Assembly: GCA_003576685.1 (NCBI GenBank)
Contig: QOZR01000006.1
Span: 1 to 64,000 of the forward strand
Reading direction: 5' to 3'
Source: Virgifigura deserti
GTDB taxonomy: Bacteria > Pseudomonadota > Alphaproteobacteria > Dongiales > Dongiaceae
Length of the DNA: 64,000 bases
The translations under genes were made by a program, and so were the position numbers. Below, piece by piece: positions 19,325 to 28,846 of this stretch. The notes under the pieces are model-generated. The model did not search any database, had not been told where the DNA came from, and was given only the letters and a program-made list of their open reading frames with translations. Position 1 is the stretch's first letter, and every line of letters begins with the position of its first letter.

Positions 19325-19416
19325 TGGACCTCGCTCCGTCGTCGCGTCTCTCCCGTTACAGGGAGAGAATAAAGGAAACAGTGAATGGCTAACGAGTCCT
19401 TAAGCCGGCCCGCCGC

Positions 19417-21261
19417 TCACCCCACCTCGGCGGCGGCCCGGCTCGCGCGCTTGCGGGCGTGCGGGTCGAGCAGCTTCTTGCGCAGCCGGATGTTCTTCGG
19501 CGTCACCTCGACGAGCTCGTCCTCCTCGATATAGGCGATCGCCTTCTCCAGGCTCATCACCCGCGGCGGCGTCAGGCGCACCGCCTCGTCCTTCGAGGTC
19601 GTGCGGATGTTGGTCAGCTGCTTGCCCTTCAGCGGATTGACCTCGAGATCGTTGCCGCGGCTGTGCTCGCCGATGACCATCCCCTCATAGACCTGTTCGC
19701 CCGGCGCGATGAAGAGCGGCCCCCGCTCCTCCAGATACCACAGGGCATAGGCCACGGCGACCCCGGCGCCGGTGGCGATCAGCACGCCGTTGCGCCGGCC
19801 CTCGATCGCGCCCTTATAGGGTTCGTAGGCGTGGAAGATCCGGCTCATGATGCCGGTACCGCGGGTATCGGTCAGGAACTCGCCGTGATAGCCGATCAGG
19901 CCGCGCGAGGGGACGCGGAAGGTGATCCGGGTCTTGCCGCCGCCGGACGGCCGCATGTCGGTCATCTCGGCGCGGCGCTGGCCGAGCTTCTCGACGACGA
20001 CGCCGGAATATTCCTCGTCGACGTCGACCTGGACCTCCTCGATCGGCTCGAGGCGCTGGCCGGTCTCCGGATCGGTCCGGTAGATCACCCGCGGGCGGCC
20101 GACCGACAGCTCGAAGCCCTCGCGCCGCATGGTCTCGATCAGCACGCCGAGCTGCAGCTCGCCGCGGCCGGCGACCTCGAACACGTCCTTGCCCTCGGAT
20201 TCGTGGACCCGGATCGCGACATTGCCCTCGGCCTCGCGCAGCAGGCGGGCGCGGATCATCCGGCTGGTCACCTTGTCGCCCTCGCGGCCGGCGAGCGGCG
20301 AGTCGTTGACCGAGAGGGTCATCGACAGGGTCGGCGGATCGATGGGGAGCGCGGCGACCGGCGTGATCACCGTGGCGTCGCAGATGGTGTCCGCGACGGT
20401 GGTCTCGCCGAAGCCGGCGATCGCGACGATGTCACCGGCCGAAGCCGCTTCGATCGGCGTCCGGTCGAGCCCGCGGAAGGCGAGCAGCTTGGTGAGCCGC
20501 GCATGCTCGATCACGCGGCCGTCCGGGGCCAGCGATTTGACATGCATGTTCATCCGCGCGGTGCCGGAATAGATCCGGCCCGTCAGCACGCGGCCGAGAT
20601 AGGGGTCCGCCTCCAGCGTCGTCACCAGCATGGCGAAGGGCGCGTCGCGATCGCCCGTCGGCGGCGGCACATGGCGGACGATCAGGTCGAAGAGCGGCGC
20701 CAGGCTTTCATGTGGCTCGTCGAGATCGGCGACCGCCCAGCCGTTCTTGCCCGAGGCGAACAGCGTCGGAAAGTCGAGCTGCTCGTCGCTGGCGCCGAGC
20801 GCCGCGAACAGGTCGAATACCATGTCGTGGACGGCGTGGGGCCGCGCGTCGGGGCGATCCGCCTTGTTGATGACGACGATCGGCCGGAGACCCAGCGCCA
20901 GCGCCTTGGCGGTGACGAACTTCGTCTGCGGCATCGGGCCTTCCGCCGCGTCGACGAGGACGACGACGCCGTCAACCATGCTGAGGATCCGCTCCACCTC
21001 GCCGCCGAAATCGGCGTGGCCGGGCGTGTCGACGATGTTCAGCCGGATGTCCTTCCAGGCGACCGAGGTGCATTTGGCGAGGATGGTGATGCCGCGTTCG
21101 CGCTCGAGATCGTTGGAGTCGAGCGCCCGCTCGGCGACCTGCTGGTTCTCGCGGAAGGTGCCGCTCTGGCGCAGCAGCTGATCGACCAGGGTCGTCTTGC
21201 CGTGGTCGACATGGGCGATGATCGCCAGGTTGCGGAGAGTCGGAATGGGTTGGTCGGACAA
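19417..21261 (-). CDS. typA: Ribosome-associated GTPase TypA/BipA
   Basis: A translational GTPase that helps ribosome assembly under stress and at low temperature. The G1 loop [11 protein letters not shown]3 DTPGHADF and G4 NKADR are clear, followed by the EF-G-like domains and the BipA-specific C-terminus ([27 protein letters not shown] end). Length of 614 residues is normal. The start is a TTG behind AGAAGG. It is transcribed alone or with the downstream AmpG-like gene. Confidence 0.97.
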   Translation of the reverse strand: MSDQPIPTLRNLAIIAHVDHGKTTLVDQLLRQSGTFRENQQVAERALDSNDLERERGITILAKCTSVAWKDIRLNIVDTPGHADFGGEVERILSMVDGVVVLVDAAEGPMPQTKFVTAKALALGLRPIVVINKADRPDARPHAVHDMVFDLFAALGASDEQLDFPTLFASGKNGWAVADLDEPHESLAPLFDLIVRHVPPPTGDRDAPFAMLVTTLEADPYLGRVLTGRIYSGTARMNMHVKSLAPDGRVIEHARLTKLLAFRGLDRTPIEAASAGDIVAIAGFGETTVADTICDATVITPVAALPIDPPTLSMTLSVNDSPLAGREGDKVTSRMIRARLLREAEGNVAIRVHESEGKDVFEVAGRGELQLGVLIETMRREGFELSVGRPRVIYRTDPETGQRLEPIEEVQVDVDEEYSGVVVEKLGQRRAEMTDMRPSGGGKTRITFRVPSRGLIGYHGEFLTDTRGTGIMSRIFHAYEPYKGAIEGRRNGVLIATGAGVAVAYALWYLEERGPLFIAPGEQVYEGMVIGEHSRGNDLEVNPLKGKQLTNIRTTSKDEAVRLTPPRVMSLEKAIAYIEEDELVEVTPKNIRLRKKLLDPHARKRASRAAAEVG

Positions 21262-21298
21262 GGAAAACCTTCTTTCAAATTCAAATCAGCGCGCCCAC

Positions 21299-22294
21299 TC
21301 AGCGCGTCAGCTCGGCGGGCAGAAGCGCCCTCAGCGGCGTTTCCGGCCGCGCGCCGATATGGCCGATCACCTCGGCGGCGGCGAGGCTGCCGATGCGCCC
21401 GCAATTAAAGGGTCCCCGGCCGGCGGTATAGCCGAACAAGAAGCCGGCGGCATAGAGGTCGCCGGCGCCCGTCGTATCGACCACCCGGGCGACCGGCGCG
21501 GCGTCGACGACATGCACGTCGCCGTCGGCCATCACCACCGAGCCCTTCTCGCTGCGGGTCAGCGCCGCGACGGCGCACTGGCCGCGCGTCGCCTGCAGCG
21601 CGGCGTCGAAGTTCTCGACCTCCCAAAGCGCGCAAAGCTCCGCCTCGTTCGCGAACAGGATGTCGACATGGTCGCGGACGAGGTCGCGAAACTCGGCCCG
21701 GTGCCGATCGACGCAGAACGGATCGGACAGGCTGAGCGCCACCTTGCGGCCCGCGCCGTGGGCGATCGCCGCCGCCTTCAGGAACGCCTCCTTCGCGCGC
21801 GGCGGGTCCCACAGATAGCCCTCTAAATAGGTGACCTTGGCCGCCGCGACTAGATCCGCGTCGATATCTTCCGGTCCCAGCTCGATGCAGGCGCCGAGAT
21901 AGGTCTGCATCGTCCGCTGGGCGTCCGGCGTCACGAAGATCAGGCAGCGCGCGGTGGGCGCGCCACCCGTGGCGGGCGGCGTGTCGAAGCTCACGCCCGC
22001 CGCCCGGATGTCGTGCCGGAAGATCCGGCCGAGCTGGTCGTCGGCCACCGTGCCGATGAAAGCGCCGCGCCCGCCGAGCGAGGCGAGGCCCGCAATGGTG
22101 TTGGAGGCCGACCCGCCGGAGACCTCGACGCCCGGCCCCATCGCGCCATAGAGCGCCTCGGCCCGTGCCGCGTCGACCAGCGTCATCGCGCCTTTCTCCA
22201 GCCCCTGCGCCACGAGGACGCCGTCCTCGACATGGCTCAATACGTCGACGATGGCGTTGCCGATCCCGACGACGTCGAAGCTTGCGTCACTCAT
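21299..22294 (-). CDS. PfkB-family sugar/nucleoside kinase, probable adenosine kinase
   Basis: A ribokinase-fold kinase. The N-terminal substrate region reads VVGIGNAIVDVL and GGSASNTIAGLASLGG; the C-terminal catalytic signature is DTTGAGDLYAAGFLFG with the base Asp in GAGD. The overall pattern (MGPGVEVSGGSASNT, FIGTVADDQLG) matches proteins annotated as adenosine kinase in alphaproteobacteria. Length of 331 residues fits. It lies 37 bp upstream of typA on the same strand. Ribokinase or another nucleoside kinase cannot be excluded. Confidence 0.86.
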   Translation of the reverse strand: MSDASFDVVGIGNAIVDVLSHVEDGVLVAQGLEKGAMTLVDAARAEALYGAMGPGVEVSGGSASNTIAGLASLGGRGAFIGTVADDQLGRIFRHDIRAAGVSFDTPPATGGAPTARCLIFVTPDAQRTMQTYLGACIELGPEDIDADLVAAAKVTYLEGYLWDPPRAKEAFLKAAAIAHGAGRKVALSLSDPFCVDRHRAEFRDLVRDHVDILFANEAELCALWEVENFDAALQATRGQCAVAALTRSEKGSVVMADGDVHVVDAAPVARVVDTTGAGDLYAAGFLFGYTAGRGPFNCGRIGSLAAAEVIGHIGARPETPLRALLPAELTR

Positions 22295-22611
22295 GAGTCT
22301 GTTCCGTATCGTGATTCGCGATTGCGGCGCCGAGGCGCGCCTACGCCCGGCTCGCGGGCGGGCGGAGTATAGCGAAGGACGGCGGTCGCACAAGCGGGGG
22401 CGGAGGTAGGGCGCAGTTTCGGGTCCGATAGGGGATCAGGGTGGTAAACACCAGCTTTGTGTAGGAACGGACGTCAAGACCGTGACATGAACGAGAGCCA
22501 GCCGAGAAGAGGCCGGACACCGAATCGATGCGGCCGAACGGAGAGTGGCACTGCAGATGCTCGGCCTCAACCGACCCCTCCACCGGGTAGGATGATCGAT
22601 CTATCCGCCGC
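22295..22611. other. Intergenic region without a recognised gene
   Basis: 317 bp between the PfkB kinase start and the lipoprotein stop. It contains no convincing reading frame or RNA gene. It should hold the promoter of the PfkB gene; no specific element is recognised. Confidence 0.5.
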
Positions 22612-23742
22612 TCAGTCGCACCAGCCTTCCACGCCCCCGCACTTGCTGATCCAAGGCTGCTCCCAGACGCCGCCGGCGGAATTCTGGCACCAGGTGGGGT
22701 AGCTTCCGTCGTCGTACTCGTAGTCGAAGTTGGTCCAGCACCAGAGGTCATGCCCCTGCCAGTATTCGGATCCCGGCGGCGGTGCATTGCCCTCCGAACC
22801 GTGGCAGCAGCTGGGCGGCGACCATTCCTCGCCCGAGGACGCCTGCGACCCGTCGGACTGTGGGCCGGGGTCCGTCATCGCCTTCCCGATGCCGATGATC
22901 AGCGCCAGGGCGATGGCGGCGCCGCAGCTGTCGCTGTTCCCCGCCTCGCAGCCCCAGGCGTAAAACTGTCCCGCCCGCATGAGGTCGACTGGTCCGCCGT
23001 CGCCGTTGGCGTACATGTCGCCGGCGATCTTGCAGGACAGGGGAATGCCGGTGCCTTCCCGGCATTCCTTCTCGATCTGCTCGCGCGCGCTCGGAGGTTC
23101 CGGCGGCGAGAGGTCGAGGGTCGGCGCCTCCTCGGCGTCCGGAGGATCGGCGGCCGGTTTCTGCGCCGCCACGACGGCCGGATCGACCGGCTTGTAGGCG
23201 GTGGCGTTTGGCGCGATCGCCACCATCTCGGGCAGCGCCTTCTGCAGGATCGGCAGAGAGTCGAAAACCGCGACCTTGTCCTTGTCGATCGTCCAGCCCG
23301 GCATGTCCCTCCAGCGTGAAGTCGCGATGTACTGCTCGAAGGAACTTCCCATGAAGCCGTGGCTGATGACGATATCCTCTCTGATGTCGATCGCACCATA
23401 GACGAAGCCGGCTTCTTCCCTCTTACCCTTCTTGGCCATGACAACGAAGACGGACGGGTCCTCCGTATCGGCGAGCTTGAACTCCATGGGTTCGCCGCCG
23501 GCGTCTTCCTGGTAACGGTACCAGCCGTTGACGATCTCTAGACGGCCGGTTTCGACCCGGCCGTCACTCGCAACCCGAGGAGTCAGCCAAGCGGTTCCGT
23601 CCTTCATCTCGAATTGGAACTCCTGGGCTGTGCCCGGGGAGAGCGGGTACACCGGCCGGTCGATCAGCGGCCGCGTCGAGTAGAGGCAGCCGGCGAGCAG
23701 GAATGCCGTCGTCGCGACCAGCCATCCGATAGACCGGAGCAT
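22612..23742 (-). CDS. Lipoprotein with a Sel1-like segment and a Trp/Cys-rich tail
   Basis: Not assignable to a named family. The start, behind a strong GAGGAGG, gives a lipoprotein signal with lipobox LLAGC (Cys19). Residues about 35-170 are beta-rich and unknown. A Pro/Ala linker leads to one Sel1-like, cysteine-containing repeat (about 230-280: ECREGTGIPLSCKIAGDMY, ANGDGGPVDLMRAGQFYAWG). The last 65 residues are rich in Trp, Tyr, Gly and Cys (SCCHGSEG, YWQGHDLWCW, GVEGWCD), an unusual composition suggesting a disulfide-stabilised surface module. Expected location is the outer membrane, facing the periplasm or surface. Confidence 0.75.
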   Translation of the reverse strand: MLRSIGWLVATTAFLLAGCLYSTRPLIDRPVYPLSPGTAQEFQFEMKDGTAWLTPRVASDGRVETGRLEIVNGWYRYQEDAGGEPMEFKLADTEDPSVFVVMAKKGKREEAGFVYGAIDIREDIVISHGFMGSSFEQYIATSRWRDMPGWTIDKDKVAVFDSLPILQKALPEMVAIAPNATAYKPVDPAVVAAQKPAADPPDAEEAPTLDLSPPEPPSAREQIEKECREGTGIPLSCKIAGDMYANGDGGPVDLMRAGQFYAWGCEAGNSDSCGAAIALALIIGIGKAMTDPGPQSDGSQASSGEEWSPPSCCHGSEGNAPPPGSEYWQGHDLWCWTNFDYEYDDGSYPTWCQNSAGGVWEQPWISKCGGVEGWCD

Positions 23743-23807
23743 GGAAACCTCCTCTGGGCACCCGATCCAATTGGCGTTTGCTCCTGTCTGAGGAGCAAAT
23801 TGGCGGC

Positions 23808-24497
23808 TTACCGGGAACTCGCCCGCGGTTCTTCGCTCAATACCTCGGATAGAGAATCTCGGTGGCGCGCATCGAGGAGGCGTGACGCTGTCATCATAGA
23901 GTCCTCCCCCCGCTCGACGATCGAGCGTTCAGTCCAAACAGGAAGGCCCGTGCGGGCCCGCCAGCGTGTTCCATTCTGCGCGCGATCGATTGGGCCGGGC
24001 AATTCTCCAGAAGTCGACCTCTCGAAAGACTCGTTCGAGGCGTTTTCGCCGGCCGCCTTTCTATTGGCGTTCAACAAAGACTCGAGGATCCGGTAGATCG
24101 TCTCGTTAAAGCCGCCGGCGAGATGATGGACGTCGTTGCGCAGCGCCTGTTGCTCGAAGCCCATCGTCAAGGCCGGGGTAAGGGCCCGATGAGGGCCGAT
24201 AATCGCGGATCGCCCAGACGCCGACATCGGCTGCTTCCATCGGACCGCCTTCGGGTCCGGCGAACCGAAGGCGCGGGCGGGCCGTTCGACGAGAAAGGCG
24301 CGATCCTCCGGATCGTCCAGGAGCATCGTCCCCAGAGCCGCGCCAAGCGCCGGACGCGGCGCGCCATAGGCTACTACGATCGGATAGGGCGCGAGGTGGA
24401 ATTCTAGATATTGGCCCCAGCCGGACCGGGACAGATCCCTGGTCGCAGATGGCGGGCCACCGGCACTCCGGAATCGGGCAGCGCCGATGATCCGCAT
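23808..24497 (-). CDS. Hypothetical protein, doubtful
   Basis: An open frame of 229 codons with partly protein-like composition (YLEFHLAPYPIVVAYG, FNETIYRILESLLNANRKAA) but no recognised domain and no clear ribosome site. The last 70 residues are Arg/Ser-rich and look less natural. Local GC is lower than in the neighbours, and no frame on the other strand is better. It may be a degraded or acquired gene; treat it as tentative. Confidence 0.3.
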   Translation of the reverse strand: MRIIGAARFRSAGGPPSATRDLSRSGWGQYLEFHLAPYPIVVAYGAPRPALGAALGTMLLDDPEDRAFLVERPARAFGSPDPKAVRWKQPMSASGRSAIIGPHRALTPALTMGFEQQALRNDVHHLAGGFNETIYRILESLLNANRKAAGENASNESFERSTSGELPGPIDRAQNGTRWRARTGLPVWTERSIVERGEDSMMTASRLLDARHRDSLSEVLSEEPRASSR

Positions 24498-24613
24498 TGA
24501 TGTGTCCTGGAATCTATCCTGGCCAAGCCGCCAGCTCTCGCCGATTTCAGATCAAGGCATTCTGGTAGACGAACCGCGATGGCCGGTTTGGGGCAGAAGC
24601 CGATATTCCCCTA

Positions 24614-25414
24614 TTGGGCTCTTACTTCCTGTCCGACTTGCGCACATGGATCTCAGCCGTTACACAAGGCCCACCCGCCGCCCCCTCAACCCCGATCCCG
24701 AGCCCGCGCTTGCTTTCCGTCCTCATCAAGGCCTTCGCCCAGCTCACCGATCCGCGCGCGCGGCGCTATGTCTGGCTCAGCCTCGGCGGCGCCATTGCGG
24801 TGCTGGTGGCGCTGGTGATCGTGATCTGGCTGGCGGCGTTTCAGCTTCAGTTCGTGTCGCTCGGCTGGCTCGACACGGTGATCGATGTCGGCGCCGGGCT
24901 GGGTGCCATTCTGCTGGCCTGGCTGCTGTTTCCGGTGAGCGTGCTTCTCATCGTCGGGTTCTTCCTGGAGGACGTCGCCGAGGCGGTCGAGGCACGGCAT
25001 TATCCGGACCTGCCGGAGGCGCGGTCGCAGTCGGTGGGCGAGGCGGTGCTGTCGAGCGCGCGGTTCGCGGGGCTGGCGCTGCTGCTCAACCTGCTGGCGC
25101 TGCCGCTCATCATTGTGCTGTTCTTTTTCCCACCTTTTAATCTTTTTGTTTTTTATGGTCTGAACGGCTATCTTCTCGGCCGAGAGTATTTCGAGCTTGT
25201 CGCGCTTCGGCGCCTCGATCCGCGACAGGTTCGTGCATTGCGGCAGGCGCACAGGGGCCGCCTGTTCCTGGGGGGTGTCGTCATTGCCTTCCTGTCGACG
25301 GTTCCGGTGATCAACTTCGTGGCGCCGGTGGTTGCCACCGCGTTCATGCTGCATCTGTTCGAGGCGCTTCGGCGCAGACAGCCGCAACGGGTCCCTCCGG
25401 GACGGGCGGCATAG
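24614..25414 (+). CDS. EI24/CysZ-like membrane protein
   Basis: A membrane protein of the EI24 domain family, which includes the CysZ sulfate permease. Helices are visible at ALVIVIWLAAFQLQF, ILLAWLLFPVSVLLIVGFFL, ALLLNLLALPLIIVLFFFPP and GGVVIAFLSTVPVINFVAPV; the NGYLLGREYFELVALRR segment is a typical family feature. No ATG start exists: TTG at 24614 gives 266 residues, and TTG at 24710 gives 235, closer to the usual family length and nearer the first conserved residues. Sulfate transport is possible but not shown. Confidence 0.8.
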   Translation: MGSYFLSDLRTWISAVTQGPPAAPSTPIPSPRLLSVLIKAFAQLTDPRARRYVWLSLGGAIAVLVALVIVIWLAAFQLQFVSLGWLDTVIDVGAGLGAILLAWLLFPVSVLLIVGFFLEDVAEAVEARHYPDLPEARSQSVGEAVLSSARFAGLALLLNLLALPLIIVLFFFPPFNLFVFYGLNGYLLGREYFELVALRRLDPRQVRALRQAHRGRLFLGGVVIAFLSTVPVINFVAPVVATAFMLHLFEALRRRQPQRVPPGRAA

Positions 25415-25436
25415 CAGGACGGGGGAACGGGTCCAC

Positions 25437-26033
25437 ATGCTTCGCAGACGAGCCGACGGCGGCGACACCGGTCGATCAGTTTCACAGGCAATCCCACAGG
25501 CAACTCCACAGGCAACCCCACCGGCATCTGCGCCGGCGGCCGCCATGGCGGCCGCGCAGCAGTCGGGCGGAGCAAACATCCCGGACCGCCGCGCCCTGGA
25601 GGCGGAGGCGGCGGCCGAGCAGGCGGCGAAGCGGCTGCTCGTCGGTAGGGGCATCAAGCTCAATGGCGAGCTTCAGCGCTGCGACACGCTGATCGTCGAG
25701 GGCCACGTCGATGCGCTGCTGAAGGAAGGCCGCGTCATCGAGATCGCCGAGTGCGGCTCGTTCAAGGGCACCGCGGCGGTCGACGAGGCGGATATCGGCG
25801 GACGGCTGGAGGGCGACCTCACCGTCCGGCAGCGGCTGACCATCCGGGCGACCGGACGGGTCGAGGGCACCGTGCGCTATGGCGAGCTCGCGATCGAGGC
25901 CGGCGGCGTTCTGGTCGGCCCGATCGAGCTTCTTCAGGCCGGCGCGAAAGCGGCCGGGGCAGGGGGCTCGGCCACAGGATCGGCCACGGCGCCGGACGCC
26001 CAGGCAACCCGCCCGACGACACAGACACCCTGA
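25437..26033 (+). CDS. Bactofilin (polymer-forming cytoskeletal protein)
   Basis: Bactofilins polymerise into filaments that organise cell-wall enzymes, stalks or chromosome segregation factors. The core (about residues 65-165) shows the regular beta-helix repeats of the family: LIVEGHVDALL, IEIAECGSFKGTAAVDEADI, RLEGDLTVRQRLTIRATGRVEG split over turns, and GELAIEAGGVLVG. The first 60 and last 30 residues are Ala/Pro/Thr-rich and disordered, including a short QAIPQATPQATPP repeat. It starts at ATG behind GGGGGAA, 22 bp after the EI24 gene. Confidence 0.92.
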   Translation: MLRRRADGGDTGRSVSQAIPQATPQATPPASAPAAAMAAAQQSGGANIPDRRALEAEAAAEQAAKRLLVGRGIKLNGELQRCDTLIVEGHVDALLKEGRVIEIAECGSFKGTAAVDEADIGGRLEGDLTVRQRLTIRATGRVEGTVRYGELAIEAGGVLVGPIELLQAGAKAAGAGGSATGSATAPDAQATRPTTQTP

Positions 26034-26134
26034 CGGCGCCGACCTTGCCTGTCGGACGCCGCCACCCGACCGGGTCAGTTCGGAGTCCGGCCCAGACTCC
26101 AGAAGGATGGCGTCGGGGCGGCGTCGCTTCTTCG

Positions 26135-26587
26135 GTGTTCCGGCTGGGCCTGGTGTCGCTGGCGCTCGTGATGTTGGGCGCCTGCGCGACCGGCGGCCAG
26201 CGGGTCGTGCCGGTGCGGAGCGCATCGAGCGGGATGATTTCGGCGGATGCCGCCGCGTTCCTGCAGCGCGGGTCCTTCCTGCGCTCAGCGGATATCGATC
26301 CTGCGCGGATGGTCGGCCTGGACGGCGTGGCGTTGGAGCGGCTGCTCGGCGAGCCCGCACTGGTCCGCCGGGATGCGCCGGCCGAGATCTGGCAGTATCG
26401 CGGCGCGGATTGCGTGCTCGACCTGTTCCTCTATCGGGAAGCCGGTGGGCAGGAAGCCAGCGGGCAGAAGGAGGGCAGGCCGCGCGTGCTCTATCTGGAG
26501 GCGCGGACCGGCGCCGCGGAACCCGCGCCGACCGAGGGCTGCATCGGCAGCCTGCTGACGACCAAGCGGAAACTGCAGTCGAGCTGA
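26135..26587 (+). CDS. Small lipoprotein, possibly bamE-like in context but unassigned
   Basis: The frame starts best at GTG 26135, which gives a lipoprotein signal peptide FRLGLVSLALVMLGAC with the lipobox Cys at residue 17. The mature part of about 130 residues includes GMISADAAAFLQRGSF, LDGVALERLLGEPALVRRD and AEIWQYRGADCVLDLFLYRE. The 'LLGEP...R...EIWQY...C.L..FLY' pattern is typical of a small periplasmic family of alphaproteobacteria and recalls the BamE/SmpA fold, but assignment is tentative. It follows the bactofilin gene by about 100 bp. Confidence 0.7.
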   Translation: MFRLGLVSLALVMLGACATGGQRVVPVRSASSGMISADAAAFLQRGSFLRSADIDPARMVGLDGVALERLLGEPALVRRDAPAEIWQYRGADCVLDLFLYREAGGQEASGQKEGRPRVLYLEARTGAAEPAPTEGCIGSLLTTKRKLQSS

Positions 26588-26614
26588 GACGTTTTCGGAC
26601 TGGCTCTTTGGTCT

Positions 26615-26690
26615 TGTCATTGCCGGACTTGATCCGGCAATCCATGGGGCTGCGGCTGGATGGATGCCCGGGTCAAGCCCGGGCATGACA
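26615..26690. repeat. Double-hairpin intergenic repeat
   Basis: TGTCAT at the left and ATGACA at the right enclose two perfect hairpins: TTGCCGGA/TCCGGCAA (26620-26640) and ATGCCCGGG/CCCGGGCAT (26664-26686). It lies between the convergent lipoprotein and nth genes and probably terminates both. The GGGTCAAGCCC core belongs to a dispersed repeat common in alphaproteobacteria. Confidence 0.75.
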
Positions 26691-26710
26691 CTAGAAGATT
26701 AACCGGGGGC

Positions 26711-27343
26711 TCAACCAGCCTTCGCGCCGAAATCGCAGAGGTCGTGGACCGGGCAGAGAGCGCAGTCGGGCTTTCGGGCCTTGCAGATATAGCGCCCATG
26801 CAGGATCAGCCAGTGATGGGCATGCTGCTTCCAGCGGGCGGGCACCCGCTTCTCGAGCGCGCGTTCCACCTCGATCGGCGTCTTGCCCGGCGCCAGCCCC
26901 GTCCGGTTGCCGACGCGGAAGACATGGGTGTCGACAGCGATAGTCGGTTCGCCGAAGGCGATGTTCAGCACGACATTGGCCGTCTTCCGCCCGACGCCCG
27001 GCAGGCTTTCGAGAACCGCGCGATCGGGCGGCACCTGCCCGCCATGGTCGCGCACGAGGATCGCGCTGAGCGCGATCACGTTCTTCGCCTTGGTGTTGAA
27101 CAGGCCGATGGTCCGGATGTAGTCGCGCAGGCCCGCCTCGCCGAGGGCCAGCATCTTCTCCGGCGTGTCGGCTACCTCGAACAGCGGCGCCGTCGCCTTG
27201 TTCACCCCGGCGTCGGTCGCCTGGGCCGACAGCACCACCGCGACCAGCAGCGTATAGGGGTTGATGTAGTGGAGCTCGCCGCGCGGATCGGGATTGCGCG
27301 CGGCAAGGCGGGCGAAGAATTCATCGATGGCTGGTTTCTTCAT
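26711..27343 (-). CDS. nth: Endonuclease III
   Basis: Bifunctional DNA glycosylase/AP lyase that removes oxidised pyrimidines. The helix-hairpin-helix is LPGVGRKTANVVL with catalytic Lys120, and the catalytic Asp138 is in VDTHV; these positions equal the E. coli numbering. The 4Fe-4S cluster motif C-x6-C-x2-C-x5-C closes the protein (CKARKPDCALCPVHDLC). Length is 210 residues. It is transcribed toward the repeat at 26615. Confidence 0.97.
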   Translation of the reverse strand: MKKPAIDEFFARLAARNPDPRGELHYINPYTLLVAVVLSAQATDAGVNKATAPLFEVADTPEKMLALGEAGLRDYIRTIGLFNTKAKNVIALSAILVRDHGGQVPPDRAVLESLPGVGRKTANVVLNIAFGEPTIAVDTHVFRVGNRTGLAPGKTPIEVERALEKRVPARWKQHAHHWLILHGRYICKARKPDCALCPVHDLCDFGAKAG

Positions 27344-27461
27344 GCTCTGCAATCTATCGCGCCGCCGGGAACTCGGCAAAGACTCGCGACGTTTCGTCCT
27401 CCATGACCTGAACCGTAACCCGGGCTTTACCCACATTCGCCCTGGCCCCTATAGTCGAGAC

Positions 27462-27995
27462 ATGGCCCATCCGACGCCGAACGAATCCTGGCCGGAGGAG
27501 GAATCCTGGCCCGTCGAGGACGAGTCGCCGGCCTCGTTCGACGCGATCCTGCGGCCGCATCGCAGCCTCAGCCCGGCCGGCTTCGCGATATTGATGAGCG
27601 CCGTCGCCACCGTCGGCTTCGGCGCGGGGATCGCGTTCCTGGCGATGGGCGCCTGGCCCGTCTTCGGCTTCTGCGGCCTCGAGGTCGTGCTGATCTATGT
27701 CTGCTTCCGCCTCAACTATCGCAGCGGGCGGATGTTCGAGCGGGTCCGCCTCACCGATCGGGAGCTGATCGTCGAACGGCACAGCCCGCGGGGCACGCCG
27801 CTCGGCTGGCGCTTCCAGCCCTATTGGCTGCGCGTCACAATGGACGATCCGCCGCAGCATGACAGCCCGCTGACGCTGCGCTCGCACGGGCGCTCGCTGG
27901 TGATCGGCAACTTCCTCACGCCGGAAGAGCGCCTCGACTTCGCCCGCGCCCTGAACCGCGCGCTGGCGCAGCAGCGCATGGCGCCGACTGGCTGA
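27462..27995 (+). CDS. DUF2244 family membrane protein
   Basis: The 177-residue protein has an acidic N-terminus, then two adjacent membrane helices (GFAILMSAVATVGFGAGIAFL and AWPVFGFCGLEVVLIYVCF) followed by a cytoplasmic beta-rich part: RVRLTDRELIVERHSPRG, WLRVTMDD, LTLRSHGRSLVIGNFL and a final helix TPEERLDFARALNRAL. This is the DUF2244 layout. In many alphaproteobacteria it sits beside nth, as here, where the two diverge. Function is unknown. Confidence 0.88.
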   Translation: MAHPTPNESWPEEESWPVEDESPASFDAILRPHRSLSPAGFAILMSAVATVGFGAGIAFLAMGAWPVFGFCGLEVVLIYVCFRLNYRSGRMFERVRLTDRELIVERHSPRGTPLGWRFQPYWLRVTMDDPPQHDSPLTLRSHGRSLVIGNFLTPEERLDFARALNRALAQQRMAPTG

Positions 27996-28037
27996 CCTCA
28001 CCGGCGGATGTAGAACCAAAACCACTGACCTTGAAGA

Positions 28038-28111
28038 TAACCACAGAGACACAGAGGCGCAGAGAACTCTATTGCTCGTTAGTATCTCAGTTTGAATTTC
28101 GGCTCTCGACA
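28038..28111 (+). repeat. Left arm of inverted repeat flanking the VOC gene
   Basis: Begins ATAACCACAGAGACACAGAG and ends with CTCAGTTTGAATTTCGGCTC. An imperfect copy in opposite orientation lies at 28847-28905, on the other side of the VOC gene. The CACAGAGACACAGAG core also resembles the palindrome at 48838-48893. Confidence 0.6.
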
Positions 28112-28230
28112 CGTCAGAGAGGCACGAGCACATTCTACGTTCGTGGTGCACCGTTGAGGCGGACTGTCAACCGCCCCCGAGTGCGGGGGAAACCGGGCCG
28201 GAATTGGCTTCAAAAGTGAAAGGACGAGCA

Positions 28231-28710
28231 ATGGCGATTGCCAAGAACACGATCTGCCTATGGTACGACAAGGACGCCGAGGCTGCAGCCCGCTTCTACG
28301 CCGAGACTTTTCCGAACAGCTCGGTAAGTGCCGTCCACCGCGCTCCCAGCGACTACCCGTCCGGCAAGGCGGGCGACGTGCTGATGGTCGAATTCACAGT
28401 CGCCGGCATCCCCTGTCTCGGCCTCAATGGCGGGCCCGCATTCAAGCATAGCGAAGCCTTCTCGTTCCAGATCGCCACTGACGATCAGCAAGAGACCGAC
28501 CGCTACTGGAACGCCATCGTCGGCAATGGCGGCCAGGAAAGTGCGTGCGGTTGGTGCAAGGACAAATGGGGCATCTCCTGGCAAATCACGCCGCGCGTGC
28601 TGACCGAGGCGATGGCTGCCGGCGGCGATGAAGCAAAACGCGCGTTTGAGGCGATGATGAATATGAAGAAAATTAACGTCGCCGCGATCGAGGCGGCTCG
28701 GCGCGGCTGA
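28231..28710 (+). CDS. VOC-fold protein (PhnB-like / 3-demethylubiquinone methyltransferase-like)
   Basis: A 159-residue glyoxalase/dioxygenase-superfamily protein of the PhnB-like type: NTICLWYDKDAEAAARFYAE opens the first beta-alpha unit, followed by VLMVEFTVAGIPCLGLNGGP, SEAFSFQIATDDQQETDRYW and WCKDKWGISWQITPRVL. Such proteins are often annotated as 3-demethylubiquinone-9 methyltransferase, but they lack a methyltransferase fold; the true substrate is unknown. The ATG follows AAAGGACGAGC. Base composition is a little lower in GC than its neighbours, and the gene is bracketed by inverted repeats, hinting at transfer. Confidence 0.85.
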   Translation: MAIAKNTICLWYDKDAEAAARFYAETFPNSSVSAVHRAPSDYPSGKAGDVLMVEFTVAGIPCLGLNGGPAFKHSEAFSFQIATDDQQETDRYWNAIVGNGGQESACGWCKDKWGISWQITPRVLTEAMAAGGDEAKRAFEAMMNMKKINVAAIEAARRG

Positions 28711-28846
28711 CGGTCCTAGGTTTTCCCATCTCCGCCCTTGTGGAGGCGGCGAAGGTTCGGGTTGGGTCGAAACAAGTCGTCGGCCCAATGTCCGCTTCGT
28801 CTGCAAAGGCGTCATTCGCGGCACGCCGACCCGACCTCCGCCTTCC

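Noticed and set aside
19459..21408. A 649-codon open frame on the plus strand opposite typA
   Set aside because: Complement artefact of a GC-rich conserved gene; composition is not protein-like.
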